Positions 15,883 through 24,552 of a DNA stretch of 64,000 bases are shown here, piece after piece. The position numbers and the translations under genes are program-made. A model generated the notes under the pieces. The model ran no database searches, was not told the origin of the DNA, and saw only the letters and a list, made by a program, of their open reading frames with translations. This DNA comes from JAHIQC01 sp964565645. GTDB lineage: Bacteria > Actinomycetota > Coriobacteriia > Anaerosomatales > JAHIQC01. The stretch's first letter is position 1; each line of letters starts with the position of its first letter. Location of the stretch: the NCBI GenBank assembly GCA_964565645.1, contig CAZMFQ010000001.1:248001-312000 (forward strand), written 5' to 3'.

Positions 15883-17528
15883 TGGCACGCACAGTGATCG
15901 ACCCGTTGACCCGGATCGAGGGTCACCTGCGCGTCGAGGTCGAAGTCGACGGCGGCGAAGTAAAGGATGCCTGGGTATCGGGCACCCTGTATCGCGGCAT
16001 GGAAACGGTGCTCCAGGGCCGCCGCCCGCAGGACGCGTTCTTCATCTCGCAGCGCATATGCGGCGTGTGCCCGATCTCTCACGGTCACGCCTCCACCATG
16101 TCGGCCGAGGCTGCCATGGGGGTCCAGATCCCCGACGGCGCCCGCCTCGTCCGCAACATCATCGAGGGTGCTCAGTACCTGCACAGCCACATCCTGTGGT
16201 TCTACACCCTCGGCGCACTCGACTACGTAAGCCCGCTCAAGGCCCTCTCCGCCAACATCGCCGACACGTACGCCCTGGCGCAGGCCGCCGGGACGCGTGT
16301 CGCCGACTTCGGCGCCGTGGCCAAGCGTCTGGCCGCGTTCGTCGAGAACGGCCAGCTCTCGATCTTCACCAACGGCTGGCTCGAGCACCCCGAGTTCGCC
16401 CAGGACATGCCGGCCGAACTCCATCTGATCGCGGTCGCGCACTACCTCGAGGCTCTCGAGATGCAGGGCGAGGCAACCGCCATCATCGCGATCATGGGCG
16501 GCAAGTTCCCGCACTACATGACCTCCGTCAACGGCGGGACGACCTTCGTTCCCACCGAGGAGAAGCTCGACGACGTGATGTATCGTCTCCTGAAGGTCAA
16601 CGCCTTCGTGCGCGAGGCCCTCATCCCCGACACCCTGGCGATCGCACCGTTCTACAAGGCGGCGCTCGGGTTCGGCGGCGGCGGCGGCAACTTCCTGTCG
16701 TGGGGCGTGTTCAACGACCCGAGCTTCGAGGCCAACAACCGCTATCTGCCCGCAGGATTCTCGCAGGGCGCCTCGCTTAAGATCGAGGATGCGGATGTCG
16801 AGAAGGTCGTCGAGTACACGGGAAGCTCATGGTACAAGTCGCCGACGGGCCTCAAGCCCGCACAGGGCGAGACCGTGGCGGACTTCACCGAGTACGACAC
16901 CGCCAACAAGTACTCCTGGGGCAAGGCCGTTCGCTACAACGAACTGCCGGCCGAGGTCGGCCCGCTCTCCCGCATGGTGGTCGCATACCTCCGTGGCGTG
17001 AAGCCGGTCCAGACGCTCATCGACTCGACCCTCGAGAAGCTCGGCGCCGCAGGCAAGCCCGAGGTGCTCGTCTCGCTCCTCGGTCGTGTCGCTGCCCGCA
17101 ACCTCGAGGCCGCGTACGTTGCAGATCTCACGGAGCAGTTCCTCAACGAGCTCGTCGAGGCGATCAAGGGCGGCGGGGACCTCAAGTTCTTCCAGCCCCA
17201 TGATGTCGTCGACGGCGAAGGCTACGGTCTGTGGGAGGCCCCTCGCGGTTCGGTGGCGCACTTCATGACCGTCAAGGGCGGCCGCATCGACCGCTACAAC
17301 GTCGTAGCGCCGACCACGTGGGACATCGCTCCCCGTGACGACAAGGGCGTCCGCGGCCCCATGGAGGAGGCCCTTATCGGCACCCCTGTGGCCGAGGTCG
17401 AGCGCCCGATGAACGTCGTCCGCGTCGCTCGCAGCTTCGATCCTTGAATCGGTTGCGCGGTTCACGTGATTGAACCGAAAACCGGCAAGGAATCGTTCAT
17501 CCACACCAAGCCGATGGGGGTGAAGTGA
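15882..17528 (+). CDS. [NiFeSe] hydrogenase large subunit with in-frame UGA selenocysteine
   Basis: A 548-residue large subunit if the TGA at 17445-17447 is read as selenocysteine (Sec522). The first nickel-binding motif RICGVCPISHGHAS (C60, C63) is intact. At the C-terminus the frame reads SFDP-TGA-IGCAVH, i.e. DP-U-xx-C-xx-H, with Sec replacing the first cysteine of the C-terminal CxxC. After H528 comes a 20-residue peptide (VIEPKTG...), as expected for the segment removed by the maturation protease, then TGA at 17526-17528. A perfect hairpin starts 10 nt after the UGA. Stopping at 17447 would delete half the Ni ligands. Catalyses H2 oxidation in the exported heterodimer. No selA, selB, selC or maturation genes are in the window. 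Confidence 0.93.
17445..17477 (+). promoter_or_regulatory. UGA selenocysteine codon and bacterial SECIS-like hairpin
   Basis: TGA at 17445-17447 is followed by the stem CGGTTCA (17458-17464), loop CGTGAT (17465-17470) and TGAACCG (17471-17477). This is a perfect 7-bp stem with G-U in the apical loop, whose start is 17 nt after the UGA. Bacterial SelB-binding SECIS elements have this geometry: a short stem close to the UGA, with a G in the first two loop positions. Confidence 0.85.
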
Positions 17529-17529
17529 G

Positions 17530-18207
17530 ATGTCGCACCCCGCACACTACCGTGAGGCGCACCCGATCGTGTTCGTCCTCACTCACTGGATCAACCTCAT
17601 CGCGATGATCTGTCTGGCGTTCTCGGGCTTCTACATCCACTACCCGTTCTTCGCAGGGTTCATGGGTGTCGCCCGCGGCATGCACTTCTTCTTCATGTAC
17701 GTGCTCGTCATCAACCTCACGTTCCGCATCCTCGCGTCGTTCTTCGTCAAGGACGCCGTGATGCTCGGTACCCGTGAGCAGGACACGGACATCAAGAACT
17801 GGCTGCCGCAGGCGGCCAACCGCCACCAGCTCATCCCGTGGATCAAGTACTACCTGTTCCTGAAGAAGGACCACCCGCTGGGTGCCAAGTACGGCGTTCT
17901 GCAGAAGATCGCCTACATCGCGACGATCCCGCTCACGTACCTCATGGCGTACACGGGCTTCGCGATCTACGCCCCCACCGCAGGCTGGAGCTTCTTCCAC
18001 GCAGGCACCTTGTTCGTGGGCGGACCGATGAGCATGCGCATCGTGCACTACTTCATGATGTGGGTCTTCATCGTCTTCACCGCCATCCACGCCTATCTGG
18101 CCAATGTCGAGGGCTTCGAGCCCTCGGGCCTGATCTTCGCGTGGAAGGAGTCGGAGGGCATCCACTTCGACCCCAAGTCCGGCAAGGTCACCGGCGGCGG
18201 CCACTAG
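17530..18207 (+). CDS. Hydrogenase b-type cytochrome subunit
   Basis: A 225-residue integral membrane cytochrome b of the hydrogenase HyaC family, with about four hydrophobic helices carrying histidines (H19 in LTHWINLI, HFFFMY, RIVHYFMMW, FTAIHAYLANVEG) that can ligate two hemes. It passes electrons from the small subunit to menaquinone. ATG 17530 follows the re-annotated large-subunit stop by 1 nt, which supports the longer reading of that gene. It is the last gene of the operon; a strong terminator follows. Confidence 0.92.
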   Translation: MSHPAHYREAHPIVFVLTHWINLIAMICLAFSGFYIHYPFFAGFMGVARGMHFFFMYVLVINLTFRILASFFVKDAVMLGTREQDTDIKNWLPQAANRHQLIPWIKYYLFLKKDHPLGAKYGVLQKIAYIATIPLTYLMAYTGFAIYAPTAGWSFFHAGTLFVGGPMSMRIVHYFMMWVFIVFTAIHAYLANVEGFEPSGLIFAWKESEGIHFDPKSGKVTGGGH

Positions 18208-18229
18208 TCGCACACCGGATGTTTGCAGG

Positions 18230-18257
18230 CGAGGGCCTCGGGAAACCGGGGCCCTCG
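18230..18257 (+). terminator. Terminator of the hydrogenase operon
   Basis: CGAGGGCCTCGG and CCGGGGCCCTCG form a 12-bp stem (one T-G wobble) around a GAAA tetraloop, 22 nt after the cytochrome stop, followed by TTG. Confidence 0.75.
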
Positions 18258-18284
18258 TTGCGTCCGGGCGCAGGAATCGGGTGC

Positions 18285-18461
18285 TAGTATGACGAAGTAG
18301 TCATGCGGAGAGGTCCTCGGGGACAGCCGCCGGTCATTCCGGCAAGACCACAGGGGGCGCAGGCGGATGCCTGCGAGGGGTCTGGGGCGATGGTCACCGA
18401 GAACTCGTTGGACCTCGCCGGTATCCGGCGTACCGTCCAAGCGAGCAGAAAAGAGACCTCG
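18285..18461 (+). other. Structured leader of the HemN-like gene
   Basis: This region holds TAGTAT (possible -10, 18285-18290), an inverted repeat ATGAC-N6-GTCAT (18289-18304), a hairpin GCCGG-TCATT-CCGGC near 18331-18345, and a nested one in which AGACC...GGTCT encloses GCAGGC-GGAT-GCCTGC. It matches no riboswitch class I recognise. It could alternatively be N-terminal coding sequence from GTG/ATG codons upstream of 18462. Confidence 0.3.
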
Positions 18462-19790
18462 ATGCTTTCCGAGCGTGCGATCACCGCCGCCCTGCGTGTC
18501 CTCAATCGCAGCTATCTGGCGCAACGCCCCATCAGTGATGACACGCTGCCCGCTCCCACCCCCGGCAACGGCTACGTCCTGTACGCTCACGTACCCTTCT
18601 GTGAGCGCCTCTGTCTGTACTGCTCGTTCAACCGCTTCCTGTTCAGCGAGCAGCGGGCGCGCGAGTACTTCAAGCACCTGCGCACCGAGATGCGCATGGT
18701 CGCCGACCTCGGCTACGAGTTCCCGTCGCTCTATATCGGCGGCGGCACGCCGACCATCCTGCTCGACGAGCTGTGCGAGACCATCGATCTGGCCAAGTCC
18801 CTGTTCGATATCCGCGAGGTCTCGAGCGAGACGAGCCCGAACCACCTCGGTCCGGAGCTCGTCGACGCATTGGCCGGGCGCGTGGACAGGCTCTCGGTGG
18901 GCGTCCAGAGCTTCGACGAGGGGCTGCTGCGCCAGATGGACCGCTACGAGAAGTACGGAGACGGCGACACGCTCCTCGGCCGGATCTCATCGGTGGCCGG
19001 CAAGTTCCACTCGCTCAACGTGGACATGATCTTCAACTTCCCCTCGCAGACCCCCGAGATCCTGCGCCGGGACATCGGTCTGCTCAAGGAGACCGGCTGC
19101 AACCAGACCACGTTCTACCCGCTCATGGCCTCTCCCAAGAGCAGGGCCGAGATGGCCAAGGCGGTCGGGCACATCGACTACGCGCGTGAGGCGGTCTACT
19201 ACCGCATCGTGGCCGAGGAGCTCTCCGACACCTTCGTTCCGACAAGCGCGTGGACCTACTCGCGCGACGCAGGGGACATGATCGACGAGTACATCGTCGA
19301 CTTCCCCGAGTATGTAGGCATCGGTTCCGGAGCGCTGTCGTTCCTCGGCGGTCGGATCTGGGGCAACACCTTCTCGCTCAACGAATACGGCGCCCGGATC
19401 TCGTCGGGCCGGATGTCTGTGGCCAAACGGGGCGAACCCTACAGGCGCAAGGCCCTCATGCGCTACCGGTTCGTGACCGACCTGTTCGGGCTGCGCCTGG
19501 ACAAGAAGCGCTTCCAGCGCGATTTCGGCGTCCCGGTGGAACGCGGACTCTGGGCCGAGATCGCGTTCATGAAGGCCGCAGGCGGTATAGCCAAAGACGA
19601 CGCGGAGGAACTGGTCCTGAGCGAGAAGGGCCGCTACCTGCTCATGGTCATGATGCGCGAGACGCTCGCGACCTCGAACGACTATCGCGACAAAGCCAGA
19701 GACGCGCTCCCCGTCGAGGAGAAGATGTTGCTTCTCGAAGGTACGCAGTGCTGCGAGGAGATCGGTGTACCGGAGCTGGCGGCCGGCTAG
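18462..19790 (+). CDS. Coproporphyrinogen III oxidase-like radical SAM protein (HemN/HemW family)
   Basis: A 442-residue radical SAM protein of the HemN/HemW superfamily. The [4Fe-4S] motif CERLCLYCSF (CxxxCxxC) is near residue 47, then YIGGGTPT and RLSVGVQSFDEGLL as in HemN/HemW, and a C-terminal HemN-type domain. It lacks the fourth cysteine of true HemN (CxxxCxxCxC), so heme chaperone or an uncharacterised heme-related role is as likely as oxidase. Start ATG 18462 is chosen from family length and an AAGAGA site; an in-frame ATG at 18390 is possible. It lies between the hydrogenase operon and a two-component system; heme genes are 5 kb away. Confidence 0.8.
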   Translation: MLSERAITAALRVLNRSYLAQRPISDDTLPAPTPGNGYVLYAHVPFCERLCLYCSFNRFLFSEQRAREYFKHLRTEMRMVADLGYEFPSLYIGGGTPTILLDELCETIDLAKSLFDIREVSSETSPNHLGPELVDALAGRVDRLSVGVQSFDEGLLRQMDRYEKYGDGDTLLGRISSVAGKFHSLNVDMIFNFPSQTPEILRRDIGLLKETGCNQTTFYPLMASPKSRAEMAKAVGHIDYAREAVYYRIVAEELSDTFVPTSAWTYSRDAGDMIDEYIVDFPEYVGIGSGALSFLGGRIWGNTFSLNEYGARISSGRMSVAKRGEPYRRKALMRYRFVTDLFGLRLDKKRFQRDFGVPVERGLWAEIAFMKAAGGIAKDDAEELVLSEKGRYLLMVMMRETLATSNDYRDKARDALPVEEKMLLLEGTQCCEEIGVPELAAG

Positions 19791-20914
19791 GCGCCCAGCG
19801 CGGGCAACTCGAATCCGACACTCGCGCCTTGGCCTGGTTCGCTCTCGGCGAACACCCGACCGTGATGGTCCTCGATGACGCGCTTTGCGATCGCGAGTCC
19901 GATGCCCGCTCCCCCCGTGTCGGCGGTCCGGGCGGCGTCGGCCCTGTAGAACCGCTCGAACACGTAGGGCAGGTCTTCGGCGGGTATGCCTTCCCCGGTG
20001 TCCCGCACACTGACCGAGATGACGTCGCCCGCGGATTCGAGGACCACCGTGATGCTCCCCAAACGGGTGTGTCGCACGGCGTTGGAGAGCAGATTGCGCA
20101 CGACGGAGGCGAGACGCAGTTCGTCGCCGACGACGTGAGACCGGGGCGATCGGGCGTCGATCGTCAGTGTCACATTCGGCGACATCAGCGGCGCGAGCCT
20201 CGCCACCTCCTGCGCGACCAGAGTGTTCAGATCCAGCTCCTGCATCACATACGGCATCCCGCCCGACTCGACCACCGAGAGGGTCTGGAGGTCGTCGACC
20301 AGCCGCGAGAGATGCCCCACATCGGCCACCAGAGAGTCCGCGCGTGCGGTATCCATGGCGATCACTCCCTCGCTGACACCCTCGAGTTGAGCGCGCAATG
20401 CGGCGATCGGGTTCCGCAGTTCGTGCGCGACATCGGCTACGAGGCGTCGTCGCAACAGCTCGGCCTCGGAGAGGGAGTCGGCCATCTCGTTGAACGCATC
20501 AGCGAGCTCGCCGATCTCTCGCGGACCGTCGGGCGCGACGCGCTCCTGCAGGTCTCCGTCCGCGAAACGCTGGGCGCTCGCGGTCAGCAGCAGGAGCGGC
20601 CGGGAGACGCGGCGTGCCAGAAGATACGCGGCCACCGCCGCGATGACGATGGCGACGAGCGCGGCGATCCATATGCTGCGATCGACGTTGCCGATGAAGG
20701 TCTGCTCCGCGGCGCCGAGGATCCTGCGACCCATGCCGCGCCCCGGCCCGGTCGGCGCCGGAAGCCCGTCCAGGTATGCGGTGAAGGTCCGGTTGAGCGC
20801 CCGACGGATGAACACGCCGGCGAGCAGGACCGAGCTCAGGGCGACGAGCAGTATGGACACGAACACCTGGAGGACGAGCGGGGTCCGTGGCCCTCTTTCC
20901 GATCCCGCGCTCAT
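19787..20914 (-). CDS. Sensor histidine kinase (OmpR-system partner)
   Basis: A 375-residue membrane kinase: TM1 ~13-35, a short ~45-residue extracytoplasmic loop, TM2 ~82-100, HAMP ~100-150, HisKA with the phospho-acceptor H164 in VAHELRNP, and HATPase_c with an N box (NLLSNAVRH), DTGEGI and GGAGIGLAI. The small sensor loop suggests membrane or envelope stress sensing, but the signal is unknown. Its start overlaps the response-regulator stop by 4 nt. It converges with the HemN-like gene, overlapping by 4 bp. Confidence 0.9.
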   Translation of the reverse strand: MSAGSERGPRTPLVLQVFVSILLVALSSVLLAGVFIRRALNRTFTAYLDGLPAPTGPGRGMGRRILGAAEQTFIGNVDRSIWIAALVAIVIAAVAAYLLARRVSRPLLLLTASAQRFADGDLQERVAPDGPREIGELADAFNEMADSLSEAELLRRRLVADVAHELRNPIAALRAQLEGVSEGVIAMDTARADSLVADVGHLSRLVDDLQTLSVVESGGMPYVMQELDLNTLVAQEVARLAPLMSPNVTLTIDARSPRSHVVGDELRLASVVRNLLSNAVRHTRLGSITVVLESAGDVISVSVRDTGEGIPAEDLPYVFERFYRADAARTADTGGAGIGLAIAKRVIEDHHGRVFAESEPGQGASVGFELPALGA

Positions 20915-21600
20915 GCGGTCTCGACCTTGTAGCCGACGCCGAACACCGTCCGCACGAACCGTGGCGACTTGGGGTCGTCGCCCAGCTTGCGCCTGAGGTT
21001 CTTGACGTGCGCGTCAACGGTGCGCTCATACCCCTCGAACGCGTCGCCGCTCACGATCTCGAGCAGCTGCAGTCGGCTGTAGACCCGACCCGGATGCGCT
21101 GCCAGAGAGTACAAGAGGTCGAACTCGGTGCGGGTGAGGTCGACCGGTTGCGCATCGACGGTGACCGTCCGCTTGGACGGATCCATCTCAAGACCGTCCA
21201 GCGAGATCGTCGCCTGCGCATCGGAGCCGGAGTCCCGGCACGAGCGGCGCAGCACCGCCTTGACGCGTGCGATGACCTCCCGCGGAGAGAACGGCTTCGT
21301 GATGTAGTCGTCAGCGCCCACCTCGAGCCCGATGAGCCGATCGATCTCCTCGACGCGCGCGGTCACGAGGATGACGGGGAGGTCCCATTCCTTCTGGAAC
21401 CGGCGCGTGAGTTCGATGCCGTCGATACCGGGCAGCATCACGTCGAGCAGCGCGAGGTCGGGCCTGTGGGATCGGGCGGCAGCGAGAGCAGCCTCGCCAT
21501 CAGGTGCCGTGTCCACGTCGTAGCCCTCGGCCTGCAGATACGCGGCCAGCACCTCAACGATCTTCGCATTGTCGTCGACGACCAGTATCCTGCGGGGCAC
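20911..21600 (-). CDS. OmpR/PhoB-family response regulator
   Basis: A 229-residue response regulator: receiver with phospho-acceptor D53 (LLDVMLPG) and the conserved lysine in ITKPF, then an OmpR-type winged helix (DLTRTEFDLLYSLAAHPGRVYSRLQLLE...RTVDAHVKNLRRKLGD...RTVFGVGYK). The start is GTG 21600, with AAGGAG 6 nt upstream; an upstream TTG lacks such a site. It is the first gene of the pair with the kinase. Targets are unknown. Confidence 0.92.
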   Translation of the reverse strand: MPRRILVVDDNAKIVEVLAAYLQAEGYDVDTAPDGEAALAAARSHRPDLALLDVMLPGIDGIELTRRFQKEWDLPVILVTARVEEIDRLIGLEVGADDYITKPFSPREVIARVKAVLRRSCRDSGSDAQATISLDGLEMDPSKRTVTVDAQPVDLTRTEFDLLYSLAAHPGRVYSRLQLLEIVSGDAFEGYERTVDAHVKNLRRKLGDDPKSPRFVRTVFGVGYKVETA

Positions 21601-21710
21601 ATCAATCTCCTTCACTGCCAACCGTATGCTGTCATCGCGGGATGAAGAACCTGTGAAGGACGCACGTCAGGGTCGTGAACGTCTCCCGGACAGGCGGGCT
21701 GCGCAGATAC

Positions 21711-23624
21711 TCACCCGCCGAGGAGTTCCCGTGCGGCCCTCGCGATTCCCGCCGTGTCCAGCCCCGCCGCCGCGTAGAGGTCCACGGCCGCACCGCTCGA
21801 ACGGTACCCAGTGACGCCCAGGTGCCTCAGATCCGCCCGAAGCGGCTGCCCGGACGCCCAGCGGGCGACCGAAGCGCCGAGGCCGCTGTGCACGCCATGG
21901 TCTTCGACGGTGAGCACGCGCCCGGTCCCGTACGCCCGCCGCATGGCGTCGTCATCGAGTTCGAGTGGACAGGCCACGATGCCCACGGCCACGGACGCCC
22001 CCTCCTCGGCAAGCAGATCGGCAGCGCTGACGGCCGCGCCTGAGGGGGTGCCCGAAACCAGGATGCACGCGTCGGTGCCCTCCCGGGCCCACGCGATCTC
22101 ACCGTAGGTGAACGGCGCTCCTGGGGTGAAGAGGGGTCCGCCGTCGGTGCCGGTGATGACATCGAGTTTGCTGCGTCCCATCGCGACGCAGACGTTGCCC
22201 TGCATTGCCGCGGCCGCGCGCACCGCCGCGTCCGTCTGGTTCGGATCTGCCGGCACGATCACCTTCCATCCGAAGAACGAGCCGAACGCGCCGACATAAT
22301 CGAGACACTGGTGGGTCTTGCCGTCCTCGCCTACGTCAAGACCGCAATGTGTGAGCACGAGCTTGAGGCCTGCTCCGTTGATGTCGTTCAAGCGCTGCTG
22401 GTTGTAGACCTCGTCACACCCGAACACACCGAAGTCCGCCCAGAACGTGAGGACGCCGCATGTCGACAGAGCGCCCGCTACCGTGGCGGCGTTGTGCTCC
22501 CCCACTCCGCACTCCACGAAGCTCTCGGGAAACGCCGCTGCGAACGCATCGGTCTTGACCGAGACCGCCAGGTCGCAATCGAGGACCGCGACAGGCAGAC
22601 CGGCGTTGGCCTCGGCGATCGACAGCAGAGCGGCGCCCCACGCTGAACGGTTGTCCGTCCTCGTCCCGGCGTCGTAGATGCGGGGTTCACCCTCGTCGAG
22701 CACGACCGCGGGCGTCCTGTGCTCGACCGGTTCGACGGTACACGCCGAGGAACGGCCGGCGCGCGCCGCTTCGAGCCGCGGTGCGATGCCGAGCTCGGCC
22801 ATCGCGCGAGCGTATTCCTCGGCGTCAAGAGCCCTACCGTGGAACTCGGGATCGCCCTCCATGAACGAGACGCCCTTGCCGATCACGGTCCGACAGATGA
22901 TGCACACCGGCGCTGCGGACTCGGTCTGGGCGTCACGGACGGCATCATGGATCGCACTGATGTCGTGCCCATCGATCTCGACCACCCTCCAGCCGTCGGC
23001 CGCGAAGTCCTTCGCCACGTCCACGGGCATCACGTCGCTCGTCCTGCCCGAGATCTGGATGCCATTGAGATCCACAAGCACCGTCAGGTCGACGAGCCCC
23101 TCCTTGACCGCGAGACGGCGGGCCTCGGCGACCTGCCCCTTGTTCTGCTCGCCGTCACTCATCACCACATAGGTGTGCCAGGAATGGCCCGTCATGCGAG
23201 CCCCGAGCGCCATACCCACGCCTGCGGACAGTCCCTGGCCGAGATTGCCCGTGCTCCACTCGACTCCGGGCACCGCCCGTTCCACATGTCCCTCGAACAC
23301 GCTGCCAGCCTGGCGGAAGTGCGCTTCGAACTGGTCGGCGTCAAAGAAGCCGGCGCCCGCAAGGGCGGCGTACACGCCCGGCGACGTGTGTCCGTGGCTG
23401 ACCACGATGCGGTCGCGCGAGGGCCACAGGGGCTCGTCGGGCCTGATACGTGCGCATGAGAACAGCGTCGTGTATATCTCTATCGATGACATCGAGCCGC
23501 CGGGATGCCCTGAGGCGGCGACCGATGTCGCGGTGAGTATAGACCCGCGCGCGGCACGAGCGCGGCGTCGCAGCTCCTCGGCGAGTGGACCCTCGAGCGG
23601 CGCGGTGAACCCCAGGTTGAACAT
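21711..23624 (-). CDS. tkt: Transketolase
   Basis: A full-length transketolase of ~637 residues. It has the N-terminal TPP-binding GHPGGSMS and an MSDGEQNKGQ (GDGE-type) motif, the pyrimidine-binding domain (VECGVGEHNAATVAGAL), and the C-terminal domain (VTVEDHGVHSGLG). It transfers two-carbon units in the non-oxidative pentose phosphate pathway. Start choice is uncertain: ATG 23624 has a GGGGG stretch 7 nt upstream, ATG 23645 is an alternative. It is divergent from the inositol-monophosphatase-family gene across a ~115-bp promoter region. Confidence 0.9.
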   Translation of the reverse strand: MFNLGFTAPLEGPLAEELRRRARAARGSILTATSVAASGHPGGSMSSIEIYTTLFSCARIRPDEPLWPSRDRIVVSHGHTSPGVYAALAGAGFFDADQFEAHFRQAGSVFEGHVERAVPGVEWSTGNLGQGLSAGVGMALGARMTGHSWHTYVVMSDGEQNKGQVAEARRLAVKEGLVDLTVLVDLNGIQISGRTSDVMPVDVAKDFAADGWRVVEIDGHDISAIHDAVRDAQTESAAPVCIICRTVIGKGVSFMEGDPEFHGRALDAEEYARAMAELGIAPRLEAARAGRSSACTVEPVEHRTPAVVLDEGEPRIYDAGTRTDNRSAWGAALLSIAEANAGLPVAVLDCDLAVSVKTDAFAAAFPESFVECGVGEHNAATVAGALSTCGVLTFWADFGVFGCDEVYNQQRLNDINGAGLKLVLTHCGLDVGEDGKTHQCLDYVGAFGSFFGWKVIVPADPNQTDAAVRAAAAMQGNVCVAMGRSKLDVITGTDGGPLFTPGAPFTYGEIAWAREGTDACILVSGTPSGAAVSAADLLAEEGASVAVGIVACPLELDDDAMRRAYGTGRVLTVEDHGVHSGLGASVARWASGQPLRADLRHLGVTGYRSSGAAVDLYAAAGLDTAGIARAARELLGG

Positions 23625-23739
23625 CGATGCCCCCGTCTCAGGCATTGCGGTGGGCGGTCGGCAGTGCGACCGTATCAGAAGCGGCCCGAAGGGCCGACTC
23701 CTGCTCCTTAGTAGTTGTTCCCGAACAGAGGACCCGAAC

Positions 23740-24552
23740 ATGCATCAGGCCCGGACGATAGCCAGGACCGCAGCCGCAGGCGCCGGCGAGTTGATCGCCT
23801 CGCGCCGCCGCGTGACCGGCGACGTGCGCTCCAAGAGCTCCGCCACCGATCTGGTCACCGCGACGGACATCGATGCCGGCGTGCGTGCGGTGGAGCTGAT
23901 CCTGGCTGCGGATCCGAACGCTCGCTTCATCATCGAAGAAGAGGAGGTGTTCGGGCTCACCGATGCGCAGCGCGGATCGCTCGATTCCGGTCCGGCATGG
24001 GTCATCGATCCTCTGGACGGCACGACCTCATACGTGCACGACTTCCCCTGCTTCTCCGTCTCCATCGCCTACCTCGAGGACGGCGTGCCCGTCGCCGGGG
24101 CCGTGCACAACGTACCGCTCGCGCAGACCGTCTCAGCCTCGCTCGGCGAGGGGGCTGACGCCGACGGCACCCCCGTCACCTGCGGATACGCGGATTCGCT
24201 CGGTTCCGCGCTCCTGGTCACCGGGTTCCCCTACGACCGCGGCGCGCTCCTCGACACCCAGCTCGCGATCCTCACGGCGTTTCTGCGCTCCCCCGTCCAC
24301 GGCATCCGCAGAGACGGATCCGCCGCTGTCGACCTGTGTCATGTCGCACTCGGCCGAGCCGACGGCTTCTGGGAGTTCGGGCTCAAGCCCTGGGACATGG
24401 CCGCCGGCGTGCTGATCTGCAGCGAGGCCGGAGCGCGCGTGACCGGTATCGTCGGAGAGCAGTGGAGCACCGCGTCCACCGGCGTCATCGCCGCGAACCC
24501 GGTGCTCCACGAACAGATGCTCCGCGTGGTGCTCGAGCACTCCGAAGGCTAG
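23740..24552 (+). CDS. Inositol monophosphatase family protein
   Basis: A 270-residue lithium-sensitive phosphatase-superfamily member. Metal ligands are visible: IEEEE (motif around residue 66), DPLDGTTSYVHDF (the DPLDGTxN signature) and the C-terminal WDMAAG motif. It hydrolyses a phosphate monoester such as inositol phosphate, PAP or fructose bisphosphate; the sequence does not decide which. ATG 23740 has GAGG 8 nt upstream. It converges with the first hemY gene, with a 4-bp stop overlap. Confidence 0.88.
   Translation: MHQARTIARTAAAGAGELIASRRRVTGDVRSKSSATDLVTATDIDAGVRAVELILAADPNARFIIEEEEVFGLTDAQRGSLDSGPAWVIDPLDGTTSYVHDFPCFSVSIAYLEDGVPVAGAVHNVPLAQTVSASLGEGADADGTPVTCGYADSLGSALLVTGFPYDRGALLDTQLAILTAFLRSPVHGIRRDGSAAVDLCHVALGRADGFWEFGLKPWDMAAGVLICSEAGARVTGIVGEQWSTASTGVIAANPVLHEQMLRVVLEHSEG

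Noticed and set aside
17445..17447. Reading the hydrogenase large subunit as a truncated or frameshifted gene ending at this TGA
   Set aside because: The same frame continues without interruption into the expected IGCAVH motif and a maturation peptide, and stops 1 nt before the next gene; a frameshift or pseudogene would not preserve this.
17458..17477. Hairpin as a transcription terminator of the large subunit
   Set aside because: It lies inside the continued reading frame, has no U-tract, and the cotranscribed cytochrome gene follows; the true terminator is at 18230.
18303..18461. N-terminal extension of the HemN-like protein
   Set aside because: The 53 extra residues have no family counterpart, and the DNA there is dominated by inverted repeats; ATG 18462 is preferred though not proven.
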